From the NCBI GenBank assembly GCA_023055355.1, contig JALJCS010000037.1:2542001-2606000 (forward strand): DNA of 64,000 nt. Reading direction: 5' to 3'. Positions 23,663 to 35,821 of the stretch are shown here, one piece after another. The DNA comes from Agelaius tricolor (taxonomy: Eukaryota; Chordata; Aves; Passeriformes; Icteridae). A program made the translations under genes and the position numbers. Below the pieces are notes generated by a model, which was given only the letters and a program-made list of their open reading frames with translations, searched no databases and had not been told where the DNA came from. Position 1 is the first letter of the stretch. Each line of letters begins with the position of its first letter.

Positions 23663-24062
23663 TGGAATCACTGAACTTTTGGGGTTGGAAAAAGACCTTA
23701 AAGGTCATCTAATTCCACTGCATTGCATGGAAAGGGACACTTTCCACTATCCCAGGCTGCTCCAAGCCCTGCCCAGCCTGGCTTTGGAGCCCCATTCCCT
23801 CCATCCTTGGAGTCAGAGCTTCTTAGAGCTCATCTAACTGTTCAAACTGCTGGGGTATTTTTCCAAATTCTCCACACTTTGCTTTCTTTCCTTTTTCTCT
23901 CTTTAACTTATGTTGGATTTCCTTTTCTATCCACTTCTACGCAAAAAAGAAAGACAGAAAAATAGGAGCACCTTCCAATATCCCAGGTTCCTCCAAGCCC
24001 TGTCCAACCTGGCCTTGGGAATTCCAGGGATGAGGAAGCCACAGCTGCTCTGGGAACCCTGT
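23663..24062 (-). mobile_element. Composite repeat with CR1 on both sides (copy 4)
   Basis: This has the same three-part order as 22672-23170. Differences are few over the shared middle segment (23777-23960), for example CTTCTACGCAAAAAAGAAAG in place of CTTTTATGTAAAAAATCAAG. The right CR1 piece is shorter and ends at GCTCTGGGAACCC. Confidence 0.75.
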
Positions 24063-24590
24063 GCTGATCTTTCACTACAAAACACATGAGGGGGTGTTTT
24101 AAGGCCCAAATGAATTTCATTTAAAGGGTGTAAAACTCACTAATGTCAATTTAAAAGATGCAAAACCCACTAAGCAACAAGGACTTCAGTGTGCCTTTTG
24201 TTTAGGTGTTACATAAGTTCACTCAAAGGATAACAGGACAAGGGAAAAAAATTCTTAAGTTGACTTTTGTTGAAAAAAATTTTAAAAAAAACTGAAAAGA
24301 AAACTACAGTAACTATTCAGAAGAAAACACAACAGACCTGATTCATTCCATAAGTCTCTTATGTTAAATTCCATGAAGATTAGACAAAGTAACTTCCTTC
24401 TTGTAAAAGATAGAGAAAGCAGAAAATAACTTTACTAATTATCTGCCCTATGAGTTATATGCCATGTACAATTCCAAATACTTATTTTGTTTTTTAAATT
24501 TCCAGTCAGAGATTTGCCTTCATGAAGGAAGGATGTGATTTATGGAAGCAAATTCACTGGGATGTTACAGTGAAGGGTGCACTTCAGCTA

Positions 24591-25034
24591 TGGGAATAAA
24601 TCACAGGGACTCCATTTCCTTCCTGGTGGAAAAAGCCCATTCTTTATTCACAGAACTCCTTTTTATACAGTTTTGCAGACCTCATGTGTGACTCCCATTG
24701 GTCAGGAGCTTTCTTGCCAATCACTTTATTGGTCAGTAACAAGTTGTTATTCTCTATGGATTGGTCACTCCAACCCCTGGTGTGTACCTGCAGGAAAAGT
24801 TCTTTGTGAGAGATGGTTTCATTTCCTTATCTAACTGTGGAAAAAGAGTTTATACAGGTGCAAGTTGTTTTTTACCCAGGAACGGATTGTTATGCTAATG
24901 AACTGCTCACACCAGCATTGCTTTCACATGGGAGCTTGCACAGTGCTGGCTTGACTTGGAAGAAATGACAGGCCAGCCAGAGCAGCCTGATTTTATATGG
25001 CTTTTCTTTATAATTTTTCTACCTGACTGCAACA
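24591..25034 (-). mobile_element. Solo LTR, family A (copy 2)
   Basis: The near-identical partner of 253-721. On the minus strand it reads TGTTGCAGTCAGGTAG, later CTGTATAAAAAGGAG (TATA box) and GTGAATAAAGAATGGGC (poly(A) signal), and ends TTTATTCCCA. The spacing of TATA, poly(A) signal and end is that of a retroviral LTR. No internal region is attached. Confidence 0.8.
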
Positions 25035-26718
25035 TGAGCCTTTTAGAATTGAAATAAAGCTGGTTTAAACACTGCAGGGGAAAACAAAACCTGCTGGTCT
25101 TGAGTCAAAACCAGGAGTATCCAGCAGGTAAAAGGGCAAGGCCTGTCCCATGCCCCATCCCATCCCACCAGGAGTTCCCCTGGTCTGACATGAGATGTCT
25201 CAGCTCTTCTGCACATGCTGTATCAAAAGAAATCACATTAAAATCTCCCCACTCCAACCTCCTGAGGTGCAAGAAGCACAGAGTAATTAATTATTCAGCA
25301 ATGTGAAGGGGAGATTCACTCTTCTGGGTTGTTTTGAATTAATCACTTTTCAGTCAGGGTGAGCCATCAGTGCTTGGCTTCCCTCATCATGTCCCCCAAA
25401 AATGACCCACAGTCCTCATTGGGGTGACATCGCTGAATATGTTCAGTTTTGCAAGTTTTCCCTCCTGCTGCTACCTGAGCCATCCAAAAAAAAAAAAAAA
25501 AAGGGAAAATGCATAAATACTTTTTATCTATGGATCTGTAAGCAAACCACCCAGAGAGGAAGCTCGAGGATAAAAAAGAAAACAATGAAAAGCCGCCCAG
25601 TCACAGAGTGCCCTGCATATCTGGGAGATAAATCAGCTAATCTGGTTTCATACATCTCAAAGGGTTCCTAGAAATTGTCTATTTTTACCATTCTTCCCAA
25701 ATCGTATCAAAATGAGGCAAAATGAGTGCGTTGAACAGCAGTCACTGCAACACGTAATCCAGGGGAAAAAATCCACTCCCGTCCCTTAGCAGGAATCCCA
25801 GCTCCCAACAGGAAGGAAATTTTTCCCCTGATGATTTTTCCAAGTTTACAGGCTGCAGTTGGTTTACATTCCAGGGTTATAAAATAGTCTGAGCCTACTC
25901 AGAGCAAATAACTTGATTTTTCCCTGTTTAACAGGGACCTGTATTACTGAATACGTAAACTCTTATCATTCCTGATTTATTTTTTTTTCCAAGAAGATCA
26001 GAATCCAGAGGGGGAAAAAGAGATTTGTTTCTCTACTCTTCACTAGCAATTGCCCAATAGAGAATGAAAATGAAGTTTATGTTGAAAACAAAAGGAAGTA
26101 TCACAGAAAAGAAACTGAACCCAAAAGTTTTGTTTGTTTTTCCCAAAGCTTTCAGGGCTCACCCCACGAGGAAAACCAATGTCTCAGAAAGTGTAAGCCA
26201 CGGATTTTTCCACTAAGACGTGATATTTTCTCACTTTTTCTGGAAAGTACCAGTTTCACTGGAGCTTGTATCAACAAGGGTTGCTAAGAGCATCTCTAGG
26301 ATTTCTGATCAAAACCACAGAAAGACCAAGGCATTAACATAAAATATCCAGGGGATCTGGCTCTTCCCAGAGCCAGGAGGGGCTGGGAGCTTTACACCAG
26401 GCCCAGCCCTGTTCAAATTCCTGATAACCAACACAGGGATGTGCCTGTGCTTAAGAACATCCTGCTGGGGTGCAGTGTTGGTGCTTGACTTGACTGCAGC
26501 ATTGGTGCTTCCTTGCTAATAACAGATTTTCAAAAGTCCCAAAATTGCTAAGGAAGGACCTCAGTGCTGGAAACTGAATCTGGGAGCTGCTGCTGGGGAT
26601 GGTCCAGTAAAACTCCTCTGCTGGAAGGGTTGGTGGTCCAAAAATGCCTGATTTCCCCTAGGGAACCAGAATGCCTTATCTCTGTGGTGGAGGTCTAATA
26701 AATGAGTGTCAGTTATTT
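25035..26718. other. Intergenic stretch, no gene seen
   Basis: I see a poly(A) run at about 25486-25502 and otherwise unique sequence. No splice-bounded frame resembles a known family. Confidence 0.6.
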
Positions 26719-27310
26719 GTTTTGGGGGTTGGAGAGAAAAGCTCAGAATTTAGAGTCCATAGTTGTTGGAGCCTTCTGGAAATGCCCCTCACTCCCCAGA
26801 GGAGGTTGTGCCATCCTCCCATGTTGCTCCAAACACACCCTTGGAGCAGCACCTGGAACAGCACTGGGCAGCCAAGTGATGCCTCAGGTTTCAGCTTTTC
26901 TATTTTTCACATTCTGTGCTGCTTTAGTGGGTGGGTCTGAGCTTCACATCAGGGGATGCTGAGCTCTGTGCACAGAGCAGGGACACAAAACAATTCCTGC
27001 TCCAGCTGGGCACCAAGGACAAATGACCCAAATCTCAGCCCAAGAGCACAAACCCCGTGGGCTGGAGAGAGAAAAACAAGCAGGGTGGGACTGCAGGGGC
27101 TAAAGCTGGAATGGGACAATGAACTGCAAGATGCAAATGGAGCAGAACTGATCCCAGGGAGAGACCCCGTGCCCGGCCGTGCATTTTGGGGCCATTTTGG
27201 TTCATCTTGGGTGCAGCCCTGGCTGGGCTCTTGTGCTGCCCAAGGTGGATCCATGGAGGCTTTTAATAAATCCCTGCTTTATTCTTTAGCTCTGTCCAGC
27301 CTCTGTTCTA
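26719..27310 (+). mobile_element. Interspersed repeat family J (copy 1), LTR-like 3' part
   Basis: It shares about 485 bases (26719-27204) with the inverted copy at 27963-28450, and the 3' two thirds with 48097-48540. The end has GGCTTTTAATAAATCCCTGC, TTTATTCTTTAGCTCTGTCC, a poly(A) signal followed by a U5-like tail, which suggests an LTR. The 5' part (TTTTGGGGGTTGGAGAGAAA onward) is absent from the 48-kb copy, so it may be internal sequence or an older flank. Borders are approximate. Confidence 0.6.
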
Positions 27311-27962
27311 GGCCAGCCTTCACAAGGCATCACAAGAGTGCTCACTCTCCTTCACTGATTTTCCAGCTCTGCCTCACTGTATTGTTTCCATCAGGCTCTT
27401 ACTCCTCCCTTAAAAACAAGGGAATCCCTGGAAAATATGTGCTGGGCCTTTTCTTTGGTATTTCCTCCCACCACAGAGAAAAGCAGGAAGTACAAAGTGT
27501 TGGCCAGCTCTTCCTCTTTCCATTTCCTCGAGTCCTTTTCTCTCCTACGCTGATTTTCTGTGCTCCAGTTGCACTCTGTGACCTCCCCTCTGGCACCCTG
27601 GGGAGGGTCACGTCACTGGGAGGTGTCCCACAAACACAATCAGACACAAACTCTGCAGTGGAAGGGCACTGGGACACCACTGCCTGCTTCCTCTTCTCGC
27701 AAGAAACTCTGTGGGAGTTGGAGAAAGAAGAAAACTGTTTTGCAAGATGCAGAGAATGATCTGTCATCTTGCCAGAGCTCGCAGTGGCTTTTGCCTGGGG
27801 TTTTCCAAGGAGTCTGAAAGAGTGAACATGCAGCTTGCTTAGAAACCCACTGAGATTTGGACAGCAGATACTTGAAATGACAGCATTTCTGATCATTCCC
27901 AGCTCTGCCACAGCTCAGCGTGGCTGTGGTCACAGCAGCCTGAGGGCAGAGTTTGTCTCAGG

Positions 27963-28450
27963 TGAACCAAAATGGTCCCAAAATGCACGGCCGGGCACGG
28001 GGTCTCTCCCTTGGATCAGTTCTGCTCCATTTGCATCTTGCAGTTCATTGTCCCATTCCAGCTTTAGCCCCTGCAGTCCCACCCTGCTTGTTTTTCTCTC
28101 TCCAGCCCACGGGGTTTGTGCTCTTGGGCTGAGATTTGGGTCATTTGTCCTTGGTGCCCAGCTGGAGCAGGAATTGTTTTGTCTCCCTGCTCTGTGCACA
28201 GAGCTCAGCATCCCCTGATGTGAAGCCCAGACCCACCCACTAAAGCAGCACAGAATGTAAAAAATAGAAAAGCTGAAACCTGAGGCATCACTTGGCTGCC
28301 CAGTGCTGTTCCAGGTGCTGCTCCAAGGGTGTGTTTGGAGCAACATGGGAGGAGGGCACAACCTCCTCTGGGGAGTGAGGGGCATTTCCAGAAGGCTCCA
28401 ACAACTATCGACTCTAAATTCTGAGCTTTTCTCTCCAACCCCCAAAAGAA
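27963..28450 (-). mobile_element. Interspersed repeat family J (copy 2), inverted, with 17-bp flanking repeats
   Basis: The reverse complement of 26719-27204 with few differences, lying about 760 bases away from it. It is bounded by perfect direct repeats GCAGAGTTTGTCTCAGG at 27946-27962 and 28451-28467. A 17-base duplication is too long for retroviral integrase and suggests endonuclease/reverse-transcriptase (LINE-type) insertion of a partial transcript. At one site (GATCCAAGG) it agrees with the 48-kb copy, not with its neighbour, so it was probably not copied from 26719-27204. Confidence 0.75.
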
Positions 28451-28467
28451 GCAGAGTTTGTCTCAGG

Positions 28468-31400
28468 CATGGTCAGTCCCAGTGTGGGATGCTGGTGGGT
28501 TGGCTGTCCCAAACCCCACACCAGCACGAGGCTGGGAGCATCCATGGATGATCCTGGGAGCAGTGGTGCTGCTCCAGGGCAGACAGAGAGGCAGGCCTGG
28601 CTCACCTGCAGGCAGGTGTGATCCTGGCCCCCGTGAGGGTCCCTTCTCCCTCACACCCCCTATCAACCTCCCACCATGTCCTGCTGCCTGCTCCTGCACT
28701 GACAGCATGGGACAGCAAAGGGACACTAAAGCTGGGCTCAGGATCCTTTGTAGGCTCTGGCAAGTCAAGGACAGTGACTCTGAGACTCATCTCAAGCCCT
28801 GCTGGAGGTGCATCCCTGCTCTCACCGCCTCCAAAAGCACTTGCAGAAAATGATCCAAGAAAATATCTGCCCGTATCCCGTGTGAGGTTTGCTTCCTGAT
28901 CCACAATAAAACACACCTGAACCACACCAAACACTACTCCAACTCCCCATCATAAATGGATGCTCAAAAGCTGGGGATTAAAGTTCTCAGAGAAGCTGCA
29001 AACACTGACAGGTACATTTGTAGAAAGCCCAGAAGCTTTCACAGATGAGTTTTCACTGTTGCACATGGATGAATTAACCCTATGGGACACAGCCCTGGGA
29101 CAAAGGGATCCAAGGCAGCTCCCCCAGTGCTCCTGATCAGCATCCAAGTGCCATGGAAGCACAATCAATTCAGCATGGAAACACAGACTCAGAATGGTTT
29201 GGAGGCATTTCAACTGTACATCACATATTGGGTTATCTACTTCAAGCACAGAGGTGTCTTCCAAAGAAGAAGTTTAATTCTGATACTCTCCTCAGTTCTC
29301 TGAAAGTGAAATTTTAGTGCATTCCTCTGTCCAAAATGTTGCTGTTTAATGATGATTTCTGTTTTTCAGGATATTTCAGTTTACTTGAAATAATTTGATC
29401 TTAACATGTGGGGTGTTAGAATTTAGGACTCATTATATCAGATAGAAGGAATGGTCAAAAAAACCGTAAGCTTATGGTGGAAAATATTTGTCTGTCTCAT
29501 ATAATGGGAAGTCAAATCCTTTTATAATTATTTTCTAGAAAATATTAAGAAAAATTAATCACAGGTCATAAGCAATCATAGACTCTCTTCAACTTCCCTT
29601 GGAAGCGCTGGATGCTGGATTTCACCTTGGAAATTATATTTAGGCTTTTATTTGTGTGCATTGCTCTCATTACTTTCATTTTTAGGATGAAAATGGACAA
29701 ATTCCCCTCCTTTCACTGCTCCCAGACACTGAGCAGAGTTGCCCAGAAGAACCATTCTGTGTTCCACGCTCACTCAGCCTCCCTGAGCTGTGCCCTGGAT
29801 GGAGCTGCCACATTCCCTGTGGAGCCATCCCAGCCCAACCCAGCCCCGCTCCAGGCTGGCAGAGCAGCATTCACAGCCCCTCCTGGGCTGAGGCACAAAC
29901 CCAGCACATTTTTGTCTGGGGAAAATGTCATGAAATTTGGCTGCATAATCAATGATTGTTTCATGAAGTCATACAAACTGATTTTCATAAAGCCAGGTCT
30001 GGGCAGCCCATGGCCATGGTGAGCCAGGAAAAACCCCTGGAGCTGTACTTCTCCCTTCCTTCTTTCCCTGTGAATTCTCTTTCCCAGAGAATTTTTTAGG
30101 GACCTCTGGCACTTCTCCTGCTGTTGTGGCTCAAGGAAAGAGCTTTCAGCACTCTGCCTCTTTCCCAGCCAGCAGGAACAGAGTGACAAATAAAGGTTCA
30201 AGGTTAAGAGACAAATCTTTGTCTAACCAAAGAGATCCTGCAGGTTTCTGAATAAATCCAAACCCCCACGCTCTGATTCATCCAACAACTCATTTTGGTG
30301 GGGAATGGGAGGAAATCACTCAAGGCAGAGCAAAGAGCAGTGATTTTATAGATATTTTGTCAAGCATTGAGGCAGTCAGTACCCATCACATTTCAACAGC
30401 AAGGCTTTGGTGGCAACTTGCTCAGCATTGTAGGAGAGGCCACCGTGAATCTGAGCAGAATCTGGGATCATCTCAGCCATGGAAAGAGGCCCACACAAAA
30501 GTCTTGTGCAAGTGGAAGAGAGCACAGGCAATGCAAAACCCTGTGAGAACATTTGATATTACCAGGCACTCTCCTGCTAAAAGCAAAAGTGACCTGAGAC
30601 TGAGAGCTGTAGACAGGAGCCAGCAAGTGCTGCTCAGTCTGATAATTGGTTGATTAGATGTGCTCACTGCTAGAAGTTATCCTGGGACAGCCCGGGCAGT
30701 GATCCCATCTTTGCCGCTTTCTCCTGAAACCGTGCAAGGAGCTCAATTAAGGAGGGGGGAGGAGAGTGAGAAGCACCAGGGCGAAAAACCACAAGCCCAG
30801 GAGCTACTAAACCAATTTGCCTCCTGTTTTCCACGCTCCCCTTTCAGGCCTGGCCTCTTGCTGAGGATCCAACAAAACAAGTTACATAAGCTGCTGAGGG
30901 CACGGTGACGTCCTCAGAGCCAGCTCACATGTGTTCAGACATGCCCGTGAGCTACAGCATCCAGCTCCTGCTCCTTCCACCACAGCCACAGTGCCCTGAA
31001 ACTGCCTCTCCCCTCCCCAAAGAGCGTTAAATATGAAATAAACATCAATTTCACTTTAATCAGAACACAATAACCAGCTGCCCATCGGTCACTGTTTTAC
31101 GTGGTTATTTTCATTAACGTCAGTGCAAGACCTCAAGGTCCTGTTACATTTCCCATCCTAATTTCTTTCTTTTGTGCCTAACTCAGCACTGTGCATGTTA
31201 AGGAGCCCTGCACATGTTTTCTGCTGCTCTTGGCCTTCTTCTGAAGCACACAGATAAGGGGTTCTTTAATCAGGAAGATGACATGTGACCAGGCCCTACC
31301 AGACATTGCAAAATCAGTGTGATCTTGCTAGGGAGATGAATGGCTCCAGGACTTGGGCCAATTCAGTAAACAATTAGCCTGCTCTTGGCAGGAAGGGAGG

Positions 31401-33100
31401 ACTGGTTTTTTGGGAGAAAAACTTCTAGAAAAGAAAAGCTGAACAGAGTTAAACAAATTACTCATCACAGGCCTTGGCTACAGCTTGGAATGGTCTCCCA
31501 TTGCAGAAAAGGAGAGAGGGAAAAACAAAAGGATATTTCAGCTCTGAGGACTTGGTTTTTCTGCTTTGTCTGTCCCCAGTGGCCCTGCTGAGCTTCCAAA
31601 AACTGCTCAGCCTTTTCCACATTTCCTTTGCTGTGGACTTGTGGGCAGCTACAGACCTGGACATGCTGTGGGAAGGACTGGGCTTCCCCTGCCCCAGAAA
31701 ACACCCCTGTCCTACAGCTCCTCTGTGCTCTCAATGACAAACCATTCCCACACACTTCCTGGGATTCCTCCAGGTGCTCCCTCTCCTCCCTGGGCTGCTC
31801 CCAGCCATCTGTAGCATGTGGGCTCCCATGGCAGGAACTCCAGCGGCCACCACAGAGCCAGGAGAAGCCTCCTGCCCTCCTGGACCTGCACATCCCCAGG
31901 GAAGGCTGAGTGTGCTCCAGATCTGCTCAGGATCCATGAGGTGAACATGTCCTCTGACCCAGAGGAGGCCAAAAGGAGGGTGAGGTCCCCCCTGCCTTTC
32001 CAGCAGCTCTGCCCCACACGCAGCCCCAAAGGCACAGAAACCTCAGCTGGGCCCTGGCTGTGTCTTGGCCATGTTCCCTGCCAGGCAGCTGTGCAGGCAG
32101 GGCTCCACAAAGCCCTGGCCCTGCTGACTCACAGCAGTTGCTTTAGTCTTCCTTCTGCTTTTTCTGCTCGTGGTCATCGTTGCCATCATCTCAGAATCAG
32201 GAAAATAAAACTGTGACGTGGATAGAAATCCACAGGGCTGCCTACTCTGCTGGCCAGTGTTGCCTCATCCTAATCCCTGTCCCTTCTCAGGGTCTCGTGG
32301 CCATCCCTCCCCTTGCAGGGAGCAATTGTTACCTCCAAAGGCATCCAAACATTTCCCCAGAAAAGTCTCAGAAAAAGAAACTTCTCTGCTATGTGAATTT
32401 TTGTGCAGTGATAACTCTGGTTTGGGATGGGTCCAGTTATGTGTTGGAAAAGTGTCTTGCCAGTCACTGTCTCAGTTAAGCAAAGCTGGAGGAAGTTAGT
32501 TCAGGAAATAGCAGGAATGTGGCTGCATAATCAATGATTGTTTCACTTTGCATAATATCTGAGGCATGAGAAACCTGACACTTCAAGGGTGCTATTTAAA
32601 TGATCATTAACAGCATCATCAGCTTTAATTAATCAAAGTCCTTGGCTGAAAGAGTTACATGTGGATATAAATATGTATTTTGGCTGGACCAGATTTTGAG
32701 GCTCTGTAGCCTGGCCTGTGCTCAAAGCAAGACTGGCACTGGCACAAGACCAGTTTGGTCATGGCTTTCTCTGGCCAAGCCTTGACATCTCCCCAGGGAA
32801 GGGTTTCAGACACTTCTCTGAGGGCCTTTTCCTGAGCTGTATCACCCTCTGAGTGATAAAGGTTATCCCAGCTTCCATCATCCATCTCCTAAAAGGCAGT
32901 GGTGGCACCCTGGGTGCATTATCTGGCACTGCCAGGACTTTTTTGGCTCCCTTTTGCCAGAAAAAAAACCAGCCCAGCTCCCTCAACATCTCCCAGGTTG
33001 TGCTGGGCAGGACCCTGAGCATCTCTAGGAAGTGGAGAGGCACGTGCTGATCTCTGCTCCTTGGGATGGGACATGTGGGAATGGTCCAAAGCTGCATCAG
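28468..33100. other. Intergenic stretch, no gene seen
   Basis: 4.6 kb of mostly unique sequence. I find no LTR or CR1 tail that matches others in the window. A 25-base sequence at 29939-29963 recurs exactly at 32521-32545. Frames here are short and unsupported. Confidence 0.55.
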
Positions 33101-33104
33101 GGCA

Positions 33105-33369
33105 GGTTTAGACTCCACATTTCTTCACAGAGTGTATGGTCAAAGGCTGGAGCAGAATTCCTGGAGAGGAATGGCCTAGCTGTGTTTAAGAGGCTTTTGG
33201 ACAATGCCCTTCAGCATCTGCTTTAACATTGGGTCAGCCCTGCAGGGGTCTGGCAGTTGGACGAGATGATCCTTGTAGGTATTTTCCAATAATATTTGAG
33301 ATTATTCTATTCTATTCTATTCTATTCTATTCTATTCCATCCCATCCCATCCCATCCCATCCCATCCCA
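33105..33369 (+). mobile_element. CR1 LINE 3' end with expanded microsatellite tail
   Basis: TTTAGACTCCACATTTCTTC, GGAGAGGAATGGCCTAGCTG, GTCTGGCAGTTGGACGAGAT and GATCCTTGTAGGTATTTTCC identify a CR1 3' end in sense orientation. Its terminal ATTCT repeats have expanded to about seven (33303-33337) and then changed to CATCC/CCATC units (33338-33369). The array is broken by the LTR inserted at 33370 and continues after it at 33811-33826. Confidence 0.85.
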
Positions 33370-33810
33370 TGTCGCCACATTTCTCTGCACAGAGAAAAGC
33401 AAGGCACAACTTCCCAAGGATTTTCTGGGATTCACATTCTCTGAACCTCAGAGAAAGAAAAAACAATTCTTATCTCATTTACTGCTCCTGTGTTTTGGAA
33501 CAAGTGGAATGCATTGAGGAAGATTGTTTACCTGAAGGAATTTGCTTAATTTGATTCTGGTGTGAGTGTTTTTGATTCACTGACCAATTGAATCCAGGTG
33601 TGTGTGTGTGTGTGTGTGTGTCAGGACTGTTGGCTGACAGTCACAAAATTCTGTGCAGTTGAGTTGAGTGCTTGGGCAGGTTCAGTTTAGATGTAATGTA
33701 GTATAGTATAGAATAATATAGTATAATAAAGTAATTAATTAGCCTTCTGTTATCAATAGAGTCCTCCTTGTCATTTCTCCCCTTTGTTGGGGTTGCCTTG
33801 ATTTACTATA
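33370..33810 (+). mobile_element. Solo LTR, family C (copy 3)
   Basis: A 441-bp LTR starting TGTCGCCACATTTCTC and ending TTGATTTACTATA. It has TATAATAAAGTAATTAATTA near the 3' end and a TG dinucleotide expansion at about 33598-33621. A perfect 6-base target-site duplication ATCCCA (33364-33369 and 33811-33816) lies inside the CR1-tail microsatellite. Because the target is itself a 5-base repeat, the duplication is only meaningful together with the defined LTR ends. Confidence 0.85.
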
Positions 33811-33816
33811 ATCCCA

Positions 33817-35167
33817 TCCCATCCCAGTCTCCTGATCCAGAAATGGACATTACATTCCCAACACAGTCTCACCAAGTGGAGAGGTCTAACCTTGTCCCTT
33901 GGTTTTCTGTCCTCTCTTCTCCTGACTTTTAACAAGATAAAAAGAAAACACCTAGTTTTGCCATCATTTTGGTGCCATGAGGCCTGTCCCAAGTCTTTAC
34001 CAAAAGCTGCAGAACTCCTTCCACTGATTTCACTGGACTGGGAACAAGCAGTCCCGATTTTCCCAGCACTGCCACAAACCCAACAGCTGCACACAGAGCA
34101 TGAAAACAAATCCTCCCTGGATTTTGGTGTTTTCCCCTCCCTGGGCCAAACCGAGCAGTGTCACCCCTCCACAACTCTGGTGATTCTCACTGCATTCCTT
34201 TCAGCACAAGCACTTGGAGGAATAAAAAAAAACTTTGTTTTCAATCCCTTTTTCCTCTGGCAGGTCCGGGTTTCCCTGGAGCTGTCCCGCCCACGCCGTT
34301 CCTCGGTGCTTCCCTGTCAAGGAGCTGCAGAGCAGAGAAGGAGCTGCAGAGTTTCTCTGCGTGGGGGTGGCTGAAAAGGCCACCCCCAGTCACAGAGCAG
34401 GAGAGGAAACACTTGGCAGAGGGTGTGTTGAGGCAAGCAATGGGATTTTCTGCCCCTGTGGTCACATGCGTGGGATTACAGGACTTTATAGTTTGTTTTT
34501 TTTTTTATTTTCCATCAGCATCTTTATGTAAATCACATCCAGGGATAGAAGCAGGTATTTTTCACTGGAAATGTGAATAATAGTGTGAGGATATCAAGCT
34601 TTGCACTATTTCTGGAACTTTTTTCTCATGCTTGGGCATTTTTCCATCATGGCTGAAGAGCTTCTTGAATTAAACAGAGCTTCTCTCCTTGACCAGCAAA
34701 GTGAGAAAAGTGAATCTTGTCTTTCAACCTAAACAAAAAAATTGAAATTTTCCTTAAATATTTTCCAGTTGAATCCTCTTATCTGTGTTAATCATGGACC
34801 ACATCCTCAGCAGGGCTCACATGGAGTCCTTGCACGCTGTGCTCGTCAGCTTTGCGCCCAGAACATTCCCCCCAGGAAATGTGCGGTGGGTGGCTGCCAA
34901 AAAATCTCCTTCCTGTAAAGTGTTCAGAGTGACCACAGGAAGGTTTGTGATGCACAAAAGCTTCTGATTCATGATTGGCCACCTCTCACATGTGCACAAA
35001 AAAGCCTCAAACGGCCTCCAAGCTGAGTGACCAGATTTGTTAGGATTTGTTGCAACACAAGACTGTGACTAAGAGATCTTGAAAATCCTGGGCTTCCTTA
35101 GGAGCTGCCAGCTGGAAAAGAAGGGAGACAACCTCACAGAAGCAGAAAACCACAGTTTGTTCTCTTA
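33817..35167. other. Intergenic stretch, no gene seen
   Basis: Unique sequence with a T run at 34496-34508. Open frames on both strands at 33892-34580 overlap one another and show no family resemblance. Confidence 0.55.
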
Positions 35168-35680
35168 GTCACAGAGTCAGAGAATGGATTGGATTGGAAG
35201 GGGTCTTAAAGATTATAAAGTTCCACTTCCAGGTGACTCCAAGCCCTATCCAGCCTGGCCTTGGGCACTGCCAGGGATCCAGGGGCAGCCCCAGATGCTC
35301 TGGGCACCTGTGCCAGGGCCTGCCCACCCTCACAGGGGAGAATTCTTTCCTAATCTCCAATCTAAACCCACTCTGAGTGGGAAGCCATTCCCTCTTGTCC
35401 TGGCACTCCAGGCCCTTGGAAATTGTCTCTCTGCATCTTATTGGCTCATTCAGGCCCTGCAAGGCCTCAGTGAAGTTTTCTGTGAAGATTTTCTCCTCCA
35501 GGTGAACAATCCCAGCTGTGCCAGCCTCTCCTCCCAGCAGAGCTGCTCCATCCCCTGATCCCCCTGGTGCCTCCTCTGGATCTCTGCAGCAGCTCCAGCT
35601 CCTGCCTGTGCTGGGCCAGGGCTGGGGCAGCTCTGCAGGTGGGGTCTCACCTGAGCACAGGGCACCACACAGCACCAGTG
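35168..35680 (-). mobile_element. CR1 LINE 3' end (long fragment)
   Basis: Antisense CR1: GAATGGATTGGATTGGAAGG, GCACTGCCAGGGATCCAGGG, CTCCATCCCCTGATCCCCCT, and GGTGGGGTCTCACCTGAGCA. It parallels the sense copy at 58683-59203 over its whole length. Weakly similar sequence may extend to about 35810. Confidence 0.85.
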
Positions 35681-35821
35681 GGTCCCAGCAGACACAGGGA
35701 CAGCTCTGTGTGGCTCTGAGGGCAGAGCTGGCCTCAGGAGTTTGTCCCCAGCTCCTCTGGCTGCTGGAGGAGCCTTGGTGCTCCTGTAGCTTGTCAAGAA
35801 CTTGACATGGAACAGGGGAAG

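Noticed and set aside
26956..27759. 267-codon open frame
   Set aside because: Its first third is interspersed repeat J, present at two other loci; the remainder shows no recognisable domain.
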